This document shows, piece by piece, positions 8,871 to 18,121 of a stretch of DNA of 64,000 nt. Location: contig NZ_AP027059.1 in assembly GCF_030295325.1 (NCBI RefSeq), positions 1,608,637 through 1,672,636 of the forward strand, given 5' to 3'. The notes beneath the pieces are model-generated. The model was given only the letters and a program-made list of their open reading frames with translations, was not told the DNA's origin and did no database searches. Source of the DNA: Haliovirga abyssi (GTDB taxonomy: Bacteria; Fusobacteriota; Fusobacteriia; Fusobacteriales; Haliovirgaceae). Both the position numbers and the translations under genes were made by a program. How positions within the stretch are numbered: the stretch's first letter is position 1; every line of letters begins with the position of its first letter.

Positions 8871-10031
8871 TTATTTTATAATATCTTTTGCAAAACTTCC
8901 TTCTTTTTCTACTCCAAGTATTAATTCTTCTATTGTATCAGCAATATCAGAAAATTTTCCTCTAATTTTTAGATTAACTGGATTTATATTTTTTCCATAT
9001 ACAAGTAATGGAATATATTCTCTAGTATGATCAGTTCCTTTAAATATTGGATCACAACCATGATCAGCTGTTACTATTAATATTTCATTTTCTTTCATAT
9101 TTTCATATATTTCAGGTAATTTATTATCAAATTCTTCTAAAGCATTTTTGTATCCAATAGGATCTCTTCTATGTCCATATGCCATATCAAAATCTACAAG
9201 ATTTGTAAAAATTAACCCTTTTGTATCCTCTTTTAAAGCTTTAATTGTTTTTTCTATTCCATCTAAATTATTTTTATTAACGCCTTTACTTTCAGTTATC
9301 CCATCTCCTGCAAATATATCTGATATTTTTCCAACTGCAACTACATCTTTTCCAGCTTCTTTTAATTTATTTAAAATTGTTTTACTTGTTGGCACTAAAG
9401 AAAAATCATGTCTTCTAGGAGTTCTTGTATAATTCCCACTTTCTCCAGTAAAAGGTCTAGCTATTACTCTTCCAACATTAAGCATTTTTCTAGCTATTTT
9501 ACAATATTCATATAATTTATCTATTGGTACAATATCTTCATGTGCTGCGATTTGAAATACAGAATCTGCTGATGTATAAACTATTAACGCTCCAGTTTTT
9601 ACATGTTCATCTCCTAATTCTTTAATTATTGCAGTTCCTGAAGCTACTACATTCCCTATAGTTTTAGTTCCAGTTTTTTCTTCAAATTCTTTTATTATAT
9701 CTTCTGGAAATCCATTTGGATAAGTTGGAAAAGGAACATCAGTTATAATTCCTGCCATTTCCCAATGCCCAGTTGTAGTATCTTTACCTTTAGATACCTC
9801 TTTAGCTTTTCCATAAGCTCCTTCTGTTACCTCTAATTTTTTCACACCTTCTATATCTGTAATATTTCCTAATCCTAATTTCTCCATATTTGGTACATTC
9901 AATCCACCTGTTGCATAACCTATATGAGCAAAAGTGTTAGCCCCTAAATCTCCATACTCTGCAGCATCAGGTAAAAATCCAACTCCAGCACTATCTAAAA
10001 CTATAAGTGTTACTCTCTCAATTTTTTTCAT
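8871..10031 (-). CDS. deoB: phosphopentomutase
   Basis: Interconverts (deoxy)ribose-1-phosphate and -5-phosphate, linking the phosphorylases to deoC. Alkaline-phosphatase-fold residues are visible: LDSAGVGFLPDAAEYGD at the N-terminus, KGKDTTTGHWEM with the phosphorylated Thr, and TADHGCDP plus GTDHTREY at the C-terminus. About 386 residues, the usual length. The ATG at 10031 is preferred over an overlapping GTG at 10037, because that GTG is part of the GAGGTG ribosome site. It is 54 bases after deoC in the same operon and is followed by a terminator. Confidence 0.95.
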   Translation of the reverse strand: MKKIERVTLIVLDSAGVGFLPDAAEYGDLGANTFAHIGYATGGLNVPNMEKLGLGNITDIEGVKKLEVTEGAYGKAKEVSKGKDTTTGHWEMAGIITDVPFPTYPNGFPEDIIKEFEEKTGTKTIGNVVASGTAIIKELGDEHVKTGALIVYTSADSVFQIAAHEDIVPIDKLYEYCKIARKMLNVGRVIARPFTGESGNYTRTPRRHDFSLVPTSKTILNKLKEAGKDVVAVGKISDIFAGDGITESKGVNKNNLDGIEKTIKALKEDTKGLIFTNLVDFDMAYGHRRDPIGYKNALEEFDNKLPEIYENMKENEILIVTADHGCDPIFKGTDHTREYIPLLVYGKNINPVNLKIRGKFSDIADTIEELILGVEKEGSFAKDIIK

Positions 10032-10085
10032 AATCACACCTCACTTATATAATATTATTTTTTTCTTATTAAATATTAATTCTAT

Positions 10086-10751
10086 TTAATATTCTCCCTC
10101 TCCTACTTTTTCTCCATTTAAAATTTTAATTCCACTACTTGTTCCTAGTCTCATTACACCCATTTCTATATATTTTTTAGCTGTTTCAAAATCTCTTACT
10201 CCACCAGCTGCTTTTACAAAAGCTTTATCTCCAGCAATATCAAGCATTAATTTTACATCTTCAAAATTAGCTCCTGAATTTCCAAAACCTGTAGATGTTT
10301 TTATAAAATCTGCTTTAGCTTTAACTGTAAGCTCACTTGCAGTTCTTTTTTCATCTTCTGTAAGATAACAAGTTTCTATTATTACTTTCAAAACTTTATC
10401 TCCAATAGCTTCTTTTATCTCTTTTATTTCTTCATAAACCTTTTCATTTTCTCCAGATTTTAATAATCCAATATTTAATACCATATCTATCTCTTCTGCA
10501 CCTTTTGCTACTGCATCTTTTGCTTCAAATATTTTAGATTCTTTTGTCATAGCTCCTAAAGGAAACCCAATTACAGAACATACTTTTACATCGCTTCCTT
10601 CTAATTCTTTTTTTGATAATTCTACATTTCCACTATTTACACATACAGAATAAAATCCATATTCTTTTGCTTCACTACATAATTTTTTAATTTCATCTGT
10701 TGTTGCCACTGCTTTTAATAATGTATGATCTATATATTTAGCTACGTTCAT
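10086..10751 (-). CDS. deoC: deoxyribose-phosphate aldolase
   Basis: Cleaves 2-deoxyribose-5-phosphate to acetaldehyde and glyceraldehyde-3-phosphate. Class I aldolase motifs: YIDHTLLKA at the N-terminus, VIGFPLGA, KVIIETCYL, the Schiff-base lysine in FIKTSTGFG, and VKAAGGVRD. 221 residues, normal length, RBS AGGAGG. It sits between pdp (31 bases) and deoB (54 bases), so the deoxynucleoside breakdown steps are co-transcribed. Confidence 0.97.
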   Translation of the reverse strand: MNVAKYIDHTLLKAVATTDEIKKLCSEAKEYGFYSVCVNSGNVELSKKELEGSDVKVCSVIGFPLGAMTKESKIFEAKDAVAKGAEEIDMVLNIGLLKSGENEKVYEEIKEIKEAIGDKVLKVIIETCYLTEDEKRTASELTVKAKADFIKTSTGFGNSGANFEDVKLMLDIAGDKAFVKAAGGVRDFETAKKYIEMGVMRLGTSSGIKILNGEKVGEGEY

Positions 10752-10782
10752 CCTATTCTCCTCCTATTTTTTAAGTCTATTC

Positions 10783-12093
10783 TTAAAAGTTTTTCTTAAT
10801 TTTTATAATTACATCTCTTTCTGCAAGATGTTCATTTGATATTTCAAATGCTTCTTTTAATTTTTCTATTGAGCTATTTAAAGTCTCTTCTTTGCTATAA
10901 TAAATTTTAGCCAACACATCTCCAGCTTTTACTTTACTACCAATTTTTTTCTCTAAAACGACTCCTACTGAATGATCTATTATATCAGCTTTTGTTGCTC
11001 TTCCCGCTCCTAATACCATTGCTGCTTTTCCTACACTTTCAGCTTCTATTTTAGATACATATCCATCTTTTTCAGCTTTAAAGTCATATGTTTTTTCTGC
11101 AATTTTAAGATAACTATAATCATCAACTATTTTTTCTTCTCCACCACAATTTCTAATAAAATCTTTTAAATGGCTCAAAGCTTTTCCAGAATGAATTACT
11201 TCATCAACTTTAGTTTTAGCAACTTCAATATCTGTTTCATCGCCTTTTATAATTAATGCAATTGCTGCAAGTGTTTTTACTAATTCTGTAAAATCTTTTG
11301 GACCATTTCCTTTTAAAGTTTCTATTGCTTCTATTATTTCTAAACTATTTCCAACAGCAAAACCTAACGGTTGATCCATATCTGTTAAAATTGCAACTAC
11401 TTTTCTATCAAAACTATCTCCAATATCAATCATTGTATCTGCCAAAGTTTCTGCATCTTCTAAATTTTTCATAAATGCTCCACTTCCAACTTTTACATCT
11501 AAAATTATCCCATCTGCATATACAGCTAATTTTTTACTCATTATACTACTTGCAATTAACGGTATACTTGGAACTGTTGCTGTAACATCTCTTAATGAAT
11601 ATAATTTTTTATCCAAAGGAACTATTTTATCTGAATATCCCATTATTCCAATACCTGTTTTATTTACTAAATTCACTAATTCATCTCTTGTTTCAGGGAA
11701 TGTAAATCCTTTTATTGATTCAAATTTATCAATAGTACCACCAGTATGTCCTAATCCTCTTCCTGATAATTTTGCAGTTCCTATATCAAAACATGCAAAT
11801 ATTGGAGCTAATGCTATTGTAGTTTTATCTCCAACTCCACCTGTACTATGTTTATCAACTAAAAATTTAGTTATTTTTTCAAATTTTATAATATCTCCTG
11901 AATGCATCATTCTTTCTGTAAAGACTTTTAATTCATCTTTAGCCATTCCATTAAAATATACTGCCATTAAAAAAGATGACATTTGATAATCAGGAACGTT
12001 TCCTTTTAAATAATTATCTAACAAAAATGTTATTTCCTCTGTTGTTAGAGTTTCGTTATCTCTTTTCTTTTGAATAATATCAACTGCTCTCAT
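10783..12093 (-). CDS. pdp: pyrimidine-nucleoside phosphorylase
   Basis: Phosphorolysis of uridine, thymidine and deoxyuridine. The 436-residue protein carries the glycosyltransferase family 3 motif KHSTGGVGDKTTIALAP (about 81-97) and the following SGRGLGHTGGT substrate and phosphate loop. The closing C-terminal domain (GYVSKIEAESVG to the end) is typical of Pdp/DeoA. The sequence does not cleanly separate Pdp (broad) from DeoA (thymidine-specific). RBS AGGGAGG. First gene of the pdp-deoC-deoB run. Confidence 0.93.
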   Translation of the reverse strand: MRAVDIIQKKRDNETLTTEEITFLLDNYLKGNVPDYQMSSFLMAVYFNGMAKDELKVFTERMMHSGDIIKFEKITKFLVDKHSTGGVGDKTTIALAPIFACFDIGTAKLSGRGLGHTGGTIDKFESIKGFTFPETRDELVNLVNKTGIGIMGYSDKIVPLDKKLYSLRDVTATVPSIPLIASSIMSKKLAVYADGIILDVKVGSGAFMKNLEDAETLADTMIDIGDSFDRKVVAILTDMDQPLGFAVGNSLEIIEAIETLKGNGPKDFTELVKTLAAIALIIKGDETDIEVAKTKVDEVIHSGKALSHLKDFIRNCGGEEKIVDDYSYLKIAEKTYDFKAEKDGYVSKIEAESVGKAAMVLGAGRATKADIIDHSVGVVLEKKIGSKVKAGDVLAKIYYSKEETLNSSIEKLKEAFEISNEHLAERDVIIKIKKNF

Positions 12094-12120
12094 ATTTTAC
12101 GCCTCCCTTAGAAATCTATC

Positions 12121-12240
12121 GGTGTTTTTCTCATATTAATCCCGTGATTATCCCGTGGTTGCAAAAAAGAAGAATAGGAACCACTGGATTGACACAAATG
12201 AACACGGAATAAGAAATAAAACAACTTATCTTAAAAAAAA
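12121..12240. repeat. degenerate dispersed repeat, family 3 (left-half type)
   Basis: Contains CCCGTGATTATCCCGTGGTT and ACCACTGGATTGACACAAAT with GAACACGGAATAAG. These are decayed versions of the 'ACGGAT..ACACGGAT' intergenic motif that also marks 270-330. It fills most of the gap between tal and pdp. Confidence 0.4.
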
Positions 12241-12260
12241 TTCATCTATTCCTAAATTGA

Positions 12261-12294
12261 AAAAGGGGAAGGGGAGTTTCCCCCTCCCTATCCC
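12261..12294 (-). terminator. terminator after the transaldolase gene
   Basis: A strong GC hairpin for this genome: AGGGGGAAACTCCCCTTCCC in the minus direction, followed by CTTTTT. It ends the transporter-transaldolase transcript and separates it from pdp-deoC-deoB. Confidence 0.85.
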
Positions 12295-12295
12295 T

Positions 12296-12943
12296 TTATT
12301 TGTTCATTACAGAATTCCAATCATTTAAAAATCTTTCTATTCCTCTATCTGTTAATATATGTTCTGTCATTTTTAGTATTACATTGTAAGGTATAGTTGC
12401 TATGTGTGCTCCATATTCTGCTGCTTTTACTGCATGATATGGATTTCTAATACTTGCTGCTATTATTTCAGCTTTTATGTTATGTTTATCAAATATTGCT
12501 GCTATTTTTTCTATTAATAAAACTCCTTCTTCTCCAAGGTCATCAAGTCTTCCTAAGAATGGACTTACATAACTTGCTCCTGCTCTAGCTGCAAGTAATG
12601 CTTGTGCTGGTGTGAATATCAATGTTACATTTGTTTTTATACCTTTTTTATGAAGTTGGCTAACTGCTTTTAGCCCTTCTACTGTCATAGGTATTTTTAT
12701 AACTATATTTTTATGAATTTTAACTAACTCTAACGCTTCTTCTACCATTTTTTCTGATTCTAAAGATATTACTTCTGCACTTATTGGCCCGTCAACTATT
12801 CCTGTAATCTCTTTTACTACTTCTTTAAAATCTCTTCCTTCTCTAGCTATAAGTGATGGATTTGTAGTTACCCCACTTATAATCCCCATATCATTTGCCT
12901 TTTTTATATCCTCTACATTCGCTGTATCAATAAAAATTTTCAT
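12296..12943 (-). CDS. tal: transaldolase / fructose-6-phosphate aldolase family (TalC/MipB)
   Basis: 215 residues, the short TalC type. [13 protein letters not shown] and [14 protein letters not shown] are at the N-terminus, the Schiff-base lysine is in IVIKIPMT, and [19 protein letters not shown] follows. It probably connects pentose phosphates (ribose-5-phosphate from purine nucleosides) with glycolysis; the sequence alone cannot tell transaldolase from F6P aldolase activity. It is encoded 52 bases after the second nucleoside permease gene, RBS GGAGG, and sits directly before the terminator. Confidence 0.92.
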   Translation of the reverse strand: MKIFIDTANVEDIKKANDMGIISGVTTNPSLIAREGRDFKEVVKEITGIVDGPISAEVISLESEKMVEEALELVKIHKNIVIKIPMTVEGLKAVSQLHKKGIKTNVTLIFTPAQALLAARAGASYVSPFLGRLDDLGEEGVLLIEKIAAIFDKHNIKAEIIAASIRNPYHAVKAAEYGAHIATIPYNVILKMTEHILTDRGIERFLNDWNSVMNK

Positions 12944-12995
12944 CTTGTATAGCCTCCTATGTATTTTTTGTTTTAATCTTTTGTTTTAATCTTTC

Positions 12996-13877
12996 CTAAA
13001 TATCATTTTTATCATATGGTTGACCATCTGCTGCTGGTGCTACTGCTTTTCCTACTACACCTGCTAATGCTAATAATGTCAACAAATAAGGTGTCATTTG
13101 TATAAATTGTGGTGGAATACTCTTTACATATTGTTGCAGTAAAGTTTGTCCAGCATCAGCAAATCCAAATAATAAACTTGCTCCTATTGAACCAATTGGT
13201 GTCCATTTTCCAAATATCATTGCTGCTAACGCTATAAATCCACGTCCAGCTGACATCCCTTTTGTAAATTGTGCCAAAGCTCCTAATGAAAGATACGCTC
13301 CTCCTAGTCCAGATAAAACTCCACTCATTATTACTCCAAAATATCTTATTTTATATACATCTATTCCAACTGTATCAGCAGCTAATGGATGTTCTCCAAC
13401 AGCTCTCATTCTAAGTCCTGTTACAGTTTTATAAATAAATATATGAGCTAATATTGCAATTGCATATATAATATAAACTAATATTGACATTCCAAATAAA
13501 GTTGGAAGCTTTGCTACTGCTGGTGAATTTCCTGATTGATGAAATAGCACTCTTAACATAAATATTGTAAATCCACTTGCAAATAGATTGATAGCCACAC
13601 CTGATACTATTTGATTTCCTCTATATTTTATACTTAGTATACCATGTAACCAAGCTAGAAGGCCTCCAGAAATCATTCCTGCTAATACTCCTGCCCATGG
13701 ACTTCCTGTGTAAAATGAAGTTACTGCAGCTGAAAACGCTCCCATTAACATCATTCCTTCAAGTCCGATATTAACTACTCCTGTTACTTCCGAAAAAGTA
13801 GCTCCTATTGCTGTTATTAATATTGGTGCTGCTTGTCTTATAGTTGCTAATAGCAAACTTAAAATTATACTTACCAT
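12996..13877 (-). CDS. nucleoside ABC transporter permease (NupC/YufQ-like)
   Basis: 293 residues and about eight hydrophobic segments. The BPD_transp_2 signature is present: VVNIGLEGMMLMGAF, GLRMRAVGEHPLAADTVGIDVYKIRY and MSAGRGFIALAAMIFGKWTPIGS. It starts one base after the end of the first permease gene, so the two are almost certainly translated together. It forms a heterodimer with the product of 13879-14919 and is driven by the ATPase at 14912-16429. Confidence 0.93.
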   Translation of the reverse strand: MVSIILSLLLATIRQAAPILITAIGATFSEVTGVVNIGLEGMMLMGAFSAAVTSFYTGSPWAGVLAGMISGGLLAWLHGILSIKYRGNQIVSGVAINLFASGFTIFMLRVLFHQSGNSPAVAKLPTLFGMSILVYIIYAIAILAHIFIYKTVTGLRMRAVGEHPLAADTVGIDVYKIRYFGVIMSGVLSGLGGAYLSLGALAQFTKGMSAGRGFIALAAMIFGKWTPIGSIGASLLFGFADAGQTLLQQYVKSIPPQFIQMTPYLLTLLALAGVVGKAVAPAADGQPYDKNDI

Positions 13878-13878
13878 A

Positions 13879-14919
13879 TTAGCTCACCTTCTTTCTGTTT
13901 AATAATGCTTTAAACATATTTTCAGATGCCACAAGTAATATTATTACTGCTTGTATTATAATAATTATTTGGCTTGGAACTCCTGCTAAAAATTGCATTT
14001 TCATAGCTCCAGCTCTCAAAGCTCCAAATAATATTGCTGCAACTATAATTCCAAATGGATTATTTTTACCAAGTAAAGCAACTGCGATACCATCAAATCC
14101 ATAACTTGCCATAAGACCTGAAATATATCTATCTTGCCCTATTCCTCCAAGAACTCTCTCTGCTCCTCCAAGTCCTGCTAATATTCCACTAATTCCCATT
14201 GCTAAAACTACTCCCCAAACAACATTAATTCCTGCATTTTCTGAAGCAGTTGGGTTAAATCCTATTGCCTTTATTTCATATCCTAATACTGTTTTTTCTA
14301 ATATATACCAAATTGTTATTGCTGCTAATATTGCTATTATAAATCCAAAATTTAAACTTGTAGGCGGCAATATTGATGGCAACTTTGAAGCTGCTGATAT
14401 TGGTGGTGTTACTGGACTTGGTCCAGCTACTCCGCCCTCTTTAAACGGATAATTTAATAAATATTGTTCAAAATTTATTGCTATATAGTTCAACATAATT
14501 GTACTAATTACTTCATGAACTCCAAGTTTAGCTTTTAGCCAACCTGAAATTCCAGCCCATATAAATCCTGCTGCCGCTGCTGCAATTATTGCTATTACTA
14601 CATTGCTTATAAGCGGAGTTTTTACAAATGCTGCTACTGCTACTGCAGCCAATCCTCCTGCTACCATTTGCCCTTGAGAACCTATATTAAATAGTCCTGC
14701 TTTAAAAGCAAATGCCACTGAAAGACCAGTAAAAATAAGAGGTGTACTCATTAATAAAGTTTGAGCAATTTCTCTTTTTCCCACAAAAGCTCCTTGAAAT
14801 AGATACATATAAGCGGTAAAAGGATTTTTACCCAAATATGCTATAACTCCTCCACCTATTAGCATAGCTATAAATACTGATAATACTGGTATTAAGGCTT
14901 CTTTTAATTTATTATTCAT
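13879..14919 (-). CDS. nucleoside ABC transporter permease (NupB/YufP-like)
   Basis: About 346 residues with 9-10 membrane segments. LFNIGSQGQMVAGGLAAVA, HEVISTIMLNYIA and KAIGFNPTASENAGIN are hallmarks of the nucleoside permease subfamily. The ATG at 14919 follows GGGAGG; an upstream TTG is too close to it. Its start overlaps the end of the ATPase gene by 8 bases, which indicates translational coupling. Confidence 0.93.
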   Translation of the reverse strand: MNNKLKEALIPVLSVFIAMLIGGGVIAYLGKNPFTAYMYLFQGAFVGKREIAQTLLMSTPLIFTGLSVAFAFKAGLFNIGSQGQMVAGGLAAVAVAAFVKTPLISNVVIAIIAAAAAGFIWAGISGWLKAKLGVHEVISTIMLNYIAINFEQYLLNYPFKEGGVAGPSPVTPPISAASKLPSILPPTSLNFGFIIAILAAITIWYILEKTVLGYEIKAIGFNPTASENAGINVVWGVVLAMGISGILAGLGGAERVLGGIGQDRYISGLMASYGFDGIAVALLGKNNPFGIIVAAILFGALRAGAMKMQFLAGVPSQIIIIIQAVIILLVASENMFKALLNRKKVS

Positions 14920-16429
14920 CAATTTTACCTCCCGCCATTAAAATTCCAAGTTTTTCTTCGGTAGCATCTTTTCTATCTATTATTCCTACAATTTCTCCTT
15001 CAAACATTACACCTATTCTATCACTTAAGCTCATAACTTCTGAAAGTTCTGCAGAAACTACTAAAATTGCTTTTTTATTTTCTTTTTCTTTTAATATCAT
15101 ATTATGAATTGACTCTATTGCTCCTATATCTACCCCTCTTGTAGGTTGAGAAGCTATTATAAATTCATGTTTTTTTTCTAATTCACGAGCAACTATAACC
15201 TTTTGTTGATTTCCACCTGATAATCGTCCAAATTTTGTATTAATATTTCTTGGCCTAATATCATATTTTTCCAAAAATTCTGTACTCTCTTTTTCCATTT
15301 TACTAAAATCCAAATTTATTCCTTTTTGATATTTATCTTTATGTACACCTAAAGCTAAATTATATTCTACATCATATTCATCAATTGCTGCTCTTTTATG
15401 TCTATCTTCTGGTATATGTGCAAAACCATTTAAAGTAATCTCTCTTGGTGAATGATTCAATAAATCTTTCCCCGCTATTTTAAAAGAACCACTTTCAGCT
15501 TTCATTAACCCTGATATAGCTTCTATTAATTCAGTTTGACCATTTCCTTCTACACCAGCTATACCAAATATTTCTCCTTTTCTTATATCAAATGATAAAT
15601 CTTTTACTGCTATCATTCCTTGTCTATTTTTTACATTCAAATTAGATACTTCAACAAGTTTTTCTCCAAGCTCTACTTCTTTTCTATTTAATTCAAACAG
15701 AACCGCTCTTCCAACCATCAAATTTGCAATTTTTTCTTTTGTTGCATCTTTTACATCTAATTCTCCAACATTTTTACCTCTTCTTATAACTGTTATATTA
15801 TTTGCTGTATCCAATACCTCTTGTAATTTATGAGTTATAAAAATAATAGTTTTTCCTTCACTTATCAAATTTTTCATTATCTTATATAGCTCTTTTACTT
15901 CTTGAGGAGTCAATACTGCTGTTGGTTCATCAAATACTAAAAGTTCTGCTCCTTTAAATAAAATTTTCAATATTTCTACTCTTTGTTGCATTCCAACTGA
16001 TAATTGATTTACTATTGCATCTGGATCTATTTTTAATCCATATTTTTCTGAAACAACTTTAACCTCTTCTCTAGCTTTGTTAATATCTAAAAACATTCCT
16101 GTTTTTGGTTCCACACCTAATATCATATTTTCAGCTACAGTAAGAGTAGGTACAAGCATAAAATGTTGATACACCATTCCTATTCCCATTCTTGATGCTT
16201 CACCTGGTCCATCTATATCAACTTTTTCATTATGTAAACGTATCTCTCCTGATGTTGGTTGATATAATCCATTTAATATTTTCATTAACGTAGATTTTCC
16301 GGCCCCATTTTCCCCAACGATAGCATGTATTTCACCTTTTTGTACTTTAAGGGTAACACTATCGTTTGCAACTACTTTACCGAATACTTTTCTAATATTT
16401 TTCATTTCTAAAATGTAATTGCTCCCCAT
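14912..16429 (-). CDS. nucleoside ABC transporter ATPase with two ABC domains (NupA/YufO-like)
   Basis: About 505 residues with two fused nucleotide-binding domains. The first has Walker A GENGAGKST, signature LSVGMQQRVEILK and Walker B LLVFDEPTA. The second has the degenerate A loop GVEGNGQTE, signature LSGGNQQKVIVARE and ASQPTRGVD in place of a classic Walker B. This is the usual layout of RbsA/NupA proteins. The start at 16429 is chosen because GGAGG is 8 bases upstream; longer in-frame starts would overlap punA. No substrate-binding lipoprotein of the BmpA/Med type is encoded in the window. Confidence 0.93.
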   Translation of the reverse strand: MGSNYILEMKNIRKVFGKVVANDSVTLKVQKGEIHAIVGENGAGKSTLMKILNGLYQPTSGEIRLHNEKVDIDGPGEASRMGIGMVYQHFMLVPTLTVAENMILGVEPKTGMFLDINKAREEVKVVSEKYGLKIDPDAIVNQLSVGMQQRVEILKILFKGAELLVFDEPTAVLTPQEVKELYKIMKNLISEGKTIIFITHKLQEVLDTANNITVIRRGKNVGELDVKDATKEKIANLMVGRAVLFELNRKEVELGEKLVEVSNLNVKNRQGMIAVKDLSFDIRKGEIFGIAGVEGNGQTELIEAISGLMKAESGSFKIAGKDLLNHSPREITLNGFAHIPEDRHKRAAIDEYDVEYNLALGVHKDKYQKGINLDFSKMEKESTEFLEKYDIRPRNINTKFGRLSGGNQQKVIVARELEKKHEFIIASQPTRGVDIGAIESIHNMILKEKENKKAILVVSAELSEVMSLSDRIGVMFEGEIVGIIDRKDATEEKLGILMAGGKIDE

Positions 16430-16446
16430 CCTTGATTCCTCCATTC

Positions 16447-17262
16447 TTAGTCTATATTTTTTATTATTTCTTCTACCCATCTGCAAAATTCAGCTGTAGC
16501 TTTATTTGCAGTATCCACTACTGACTCATGTGAATGTGCTGTTTTTGATATTCCTGTTGCCATATTTGTTATACAAGATATTCCTAAAACATTCATTCCT
16601 AAATAGTTTGCAGCAATTACTTCTGGAACTGTTGACATACCTACAGCATCTGCTCCAATTCTTGATAAATATTGAATTTCTGCTCCTGTTTCATAATATG
16701 GTCCTGTAAGTCCAGCATAAACTCCTTCTTGATAATTTACGCCAATTTTATCAGCCACCTCTTTGGCTTTAGCCATTAAATTTTTCTTATATGCTTCTGA
16801 CATATCAGGAAATCTAGCTCCAAATCTCTTGTCATTTGCTCCTAATAAAGGATTATCTCCAAATAAGTTTATATGATCAGTTATAATCATTAAATCTCCA
16901 GGTGTAAAGCTTCTATTTACTCCACCAGCTGCATTACTTACTATAAGTTTTTCAATTCCAAACATTTTCATAACATATTCTGGATAAGTAACCTCTTTCA
17001 TTGCATACCCTTCATAATAATGAAATCTTCCTTGCATAGCTAATAATTCTACATCTCCAATTTTTCCAAACACCAATCTTCCTTTATGCCCTTCTACTGT
17101 AGAAACTGGGAAATTTGGTATATCTTTGTAATCAACAAACTCTTTTTCAGTTATTAAATCAACTAATCCACCTAATCCAGAACCTAATATAACTGCAACT
17201 TTAGGTCTGTACTCTGTCTTTGCTTTTAAAAATTCTACTGTTTTCATAACTTTATCATACAT
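16447..17262 (-). CDS. punA: purine nucleoside phosphorylase, trimeric type I
   Basis: 271 residues with the signatures of the trimeric (mammalian-like) PNP: VAVILGSGLGG, GHKGRLVFG, SNAAGGVN, TGPYYETGAEI and GADAVGMSTVPEVI. It cleaves inosine and guanosine (and deoxy forms). It is the second PNP in this region, next to the hexameric DeoD. It leads straight into the transporter genes (17-base gap) and follows the YgjV-GNAT gene by 47 bases. Confidence 0.96.
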   Translation of the reverse strand: MYDKVMKTVEFLKAKTEYRPKVAVILGSGLGGLVDLITEKEFVDYKDIPNFPVSTVEGHKGRLVFGKIGDVELLAMQGRFHYYEGYAMKEVTYPEYVMKMFGIEKLIVSNAAGGVNRSFTPGDLMIITDHINLFGDNPLLGANDKRFGARFPDMSEAYKKNLMAKAKEVADKIGVNYQEGVYAGLTGPYYETGAEIQYLSRIGADAVGMSTVPEVIAANYLGMNVLGISCITNMATGISKTAHSHESVVDTANKATAEFCRWVEEIIKNID

Positions 17263-17309
17263 TCTTCTTCCTCCTTAGAAAATTTTATTTTCAACTTATC
17301 AACTTACTT

Positions 17310-17945
17310 CTATATATTCTTCGAGAACAATTCATTATTTCCTTCTTTTTTTTCAAAATTAAATCCAATTTTTTTCAAATATTTGCTGTGTTTTTCATTA
17401 TTAGACTTTGCAACTATAACATTTATACCTTCTTTTTTGAAATTATCTTTCATTTCTTCAAATAGATAACGCCCTAATTTAAAATCTCTATATTGTGGTG
17501 TAGCATAATCTACATCTACTATATATTTATCTCCTGCTTTTTCTCCAACTACTAAATTTGCTGGTATCATATTTCTAAGTACAAAGAAAACTACTTTATC
17601 TTTTTTATTTTCATTTGATTCAAAATCTGGAAAATAATTCTTAATATCATCACTATAATATTTGAAAAAATGTGAAAAATATTCTGAATTAAAATCTGAA
17701 TTTAATATTTCGAAATCTTCTTTAGTTTGATAAATTTTTATTATGTAATAAATATCTGCTAAAGCAATAAATCCATTTAAAAACCCAACGGGCATTGCTC
17801 CTATTAAAAACCCATATGCAGAAAACATTCCAGCCCCAATCAAATTATACCATCTTAACTTAACAATAGAACTCATCATAAGCGATACCGCAACAACTAC
17901 TGATGCAGCATATCCAAACCATTCTAACCAATTAATTGCTTCCAT
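17310..17945 (-). CDS. YgjV-like membrane domain fused to a GNAT-like acetyltransferase domain
   Basis: 211 residues. Residues 1-75 hold three hydrophobic helices resembling the YgjV inner-membrane family (GYAASVVVAVSLMMSSIVKL, YNLIGAGMFSAYGFLIGA). Residues 80-211 look like a GNAT fold: PANLVVGEKAGDKYIVDVDYATPQYR, then the acetyl-CoA loop region FKLGRYLFEEMKD, then NEKHSKYLKKIGFNFE. The substrate is unknown. It is the first gene of the punA-transporter-tal run and has a LacI-type operator candidate between promoter and RBS, so it is probably regulated with nucleoside uptake. RBS AGGAGGAG. Confidence 0.8.
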   Translation of the reverse strand: MEAINWLEWFGYAASVVVAVSLMMSSIVKLRWYNLIGAGMFSAYGFLIGAMPVGFLNGFIALADIYYIIKIYQTKEDFEILNSDFNSEYFSHFFKYYSDDIKNYFPDFESNENKKDKVVFFVLRNMIPANLVVGEKAGDKYIVDVDYATPQYRDFKLGRYLFEEMKDNFKKEGINVIVAKSNNEKHSKYLKKIGFNFEKKEGNNELFSKNI

Positions 17946-17960
17946 CTTTCATCTCCTCCT

Positions 17961-17974
17961 AGAAAACCTTTTCA
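17961..17974. promoter_or_regulatory. candidate LacI-type operator, YgjV-GNAT/punA/transporter operon
   Basis: AGAAAACCTTTTCA matches 12 of 14 positions of the perfect palindrome TGAAAAGCTTTTCA that precedes the lacI gene at 18122-19126. It overlaps the region just before the RBS, and a TATAAT box lies a few bases upstream on the minus strand. Confidence 0.5.
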
Positions 17975-17990
17975 TTTTTATTATAAATTT

Positions 17991-18015
17991 AAGTTTTGCA
18001 ATAAAAGCAAAACTT
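17991..18015 (-). terminator. hairpin between lacI and the YgjV-GNAT gene
   Basis: Perfect 9-bp stem AAGTTTTGC / GCAAAACTT with a 7-base loop, followed by AT-rich sequence on both sides. It could end the lacI transcript. Confidence 0.5.
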
Positions 18016-18115
18016 AGAAACGACTTAAAAATAACCTTCCCATTTTGTTATAAAATACGCAATAACTTAAACACTTTTATAACAAAATATAAAAAAATTA
18101 CTTTTTAAACGTTAG
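18016..18115 (-). repeat. MITE-like repeat, family 1, copy B
   Basis: Opposite orientation to copy A. It begins AGAAACGACTTAAAAATAA, contains CCCATTTTGTTATAAAATAC and ends CTTTTTAAACGTTA. Its ends are more degenerate than those of the other copies. It lies just after the lacI stop codon. Confidence 0.65.
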
Positions 18116-18121
18116 TTAAAT

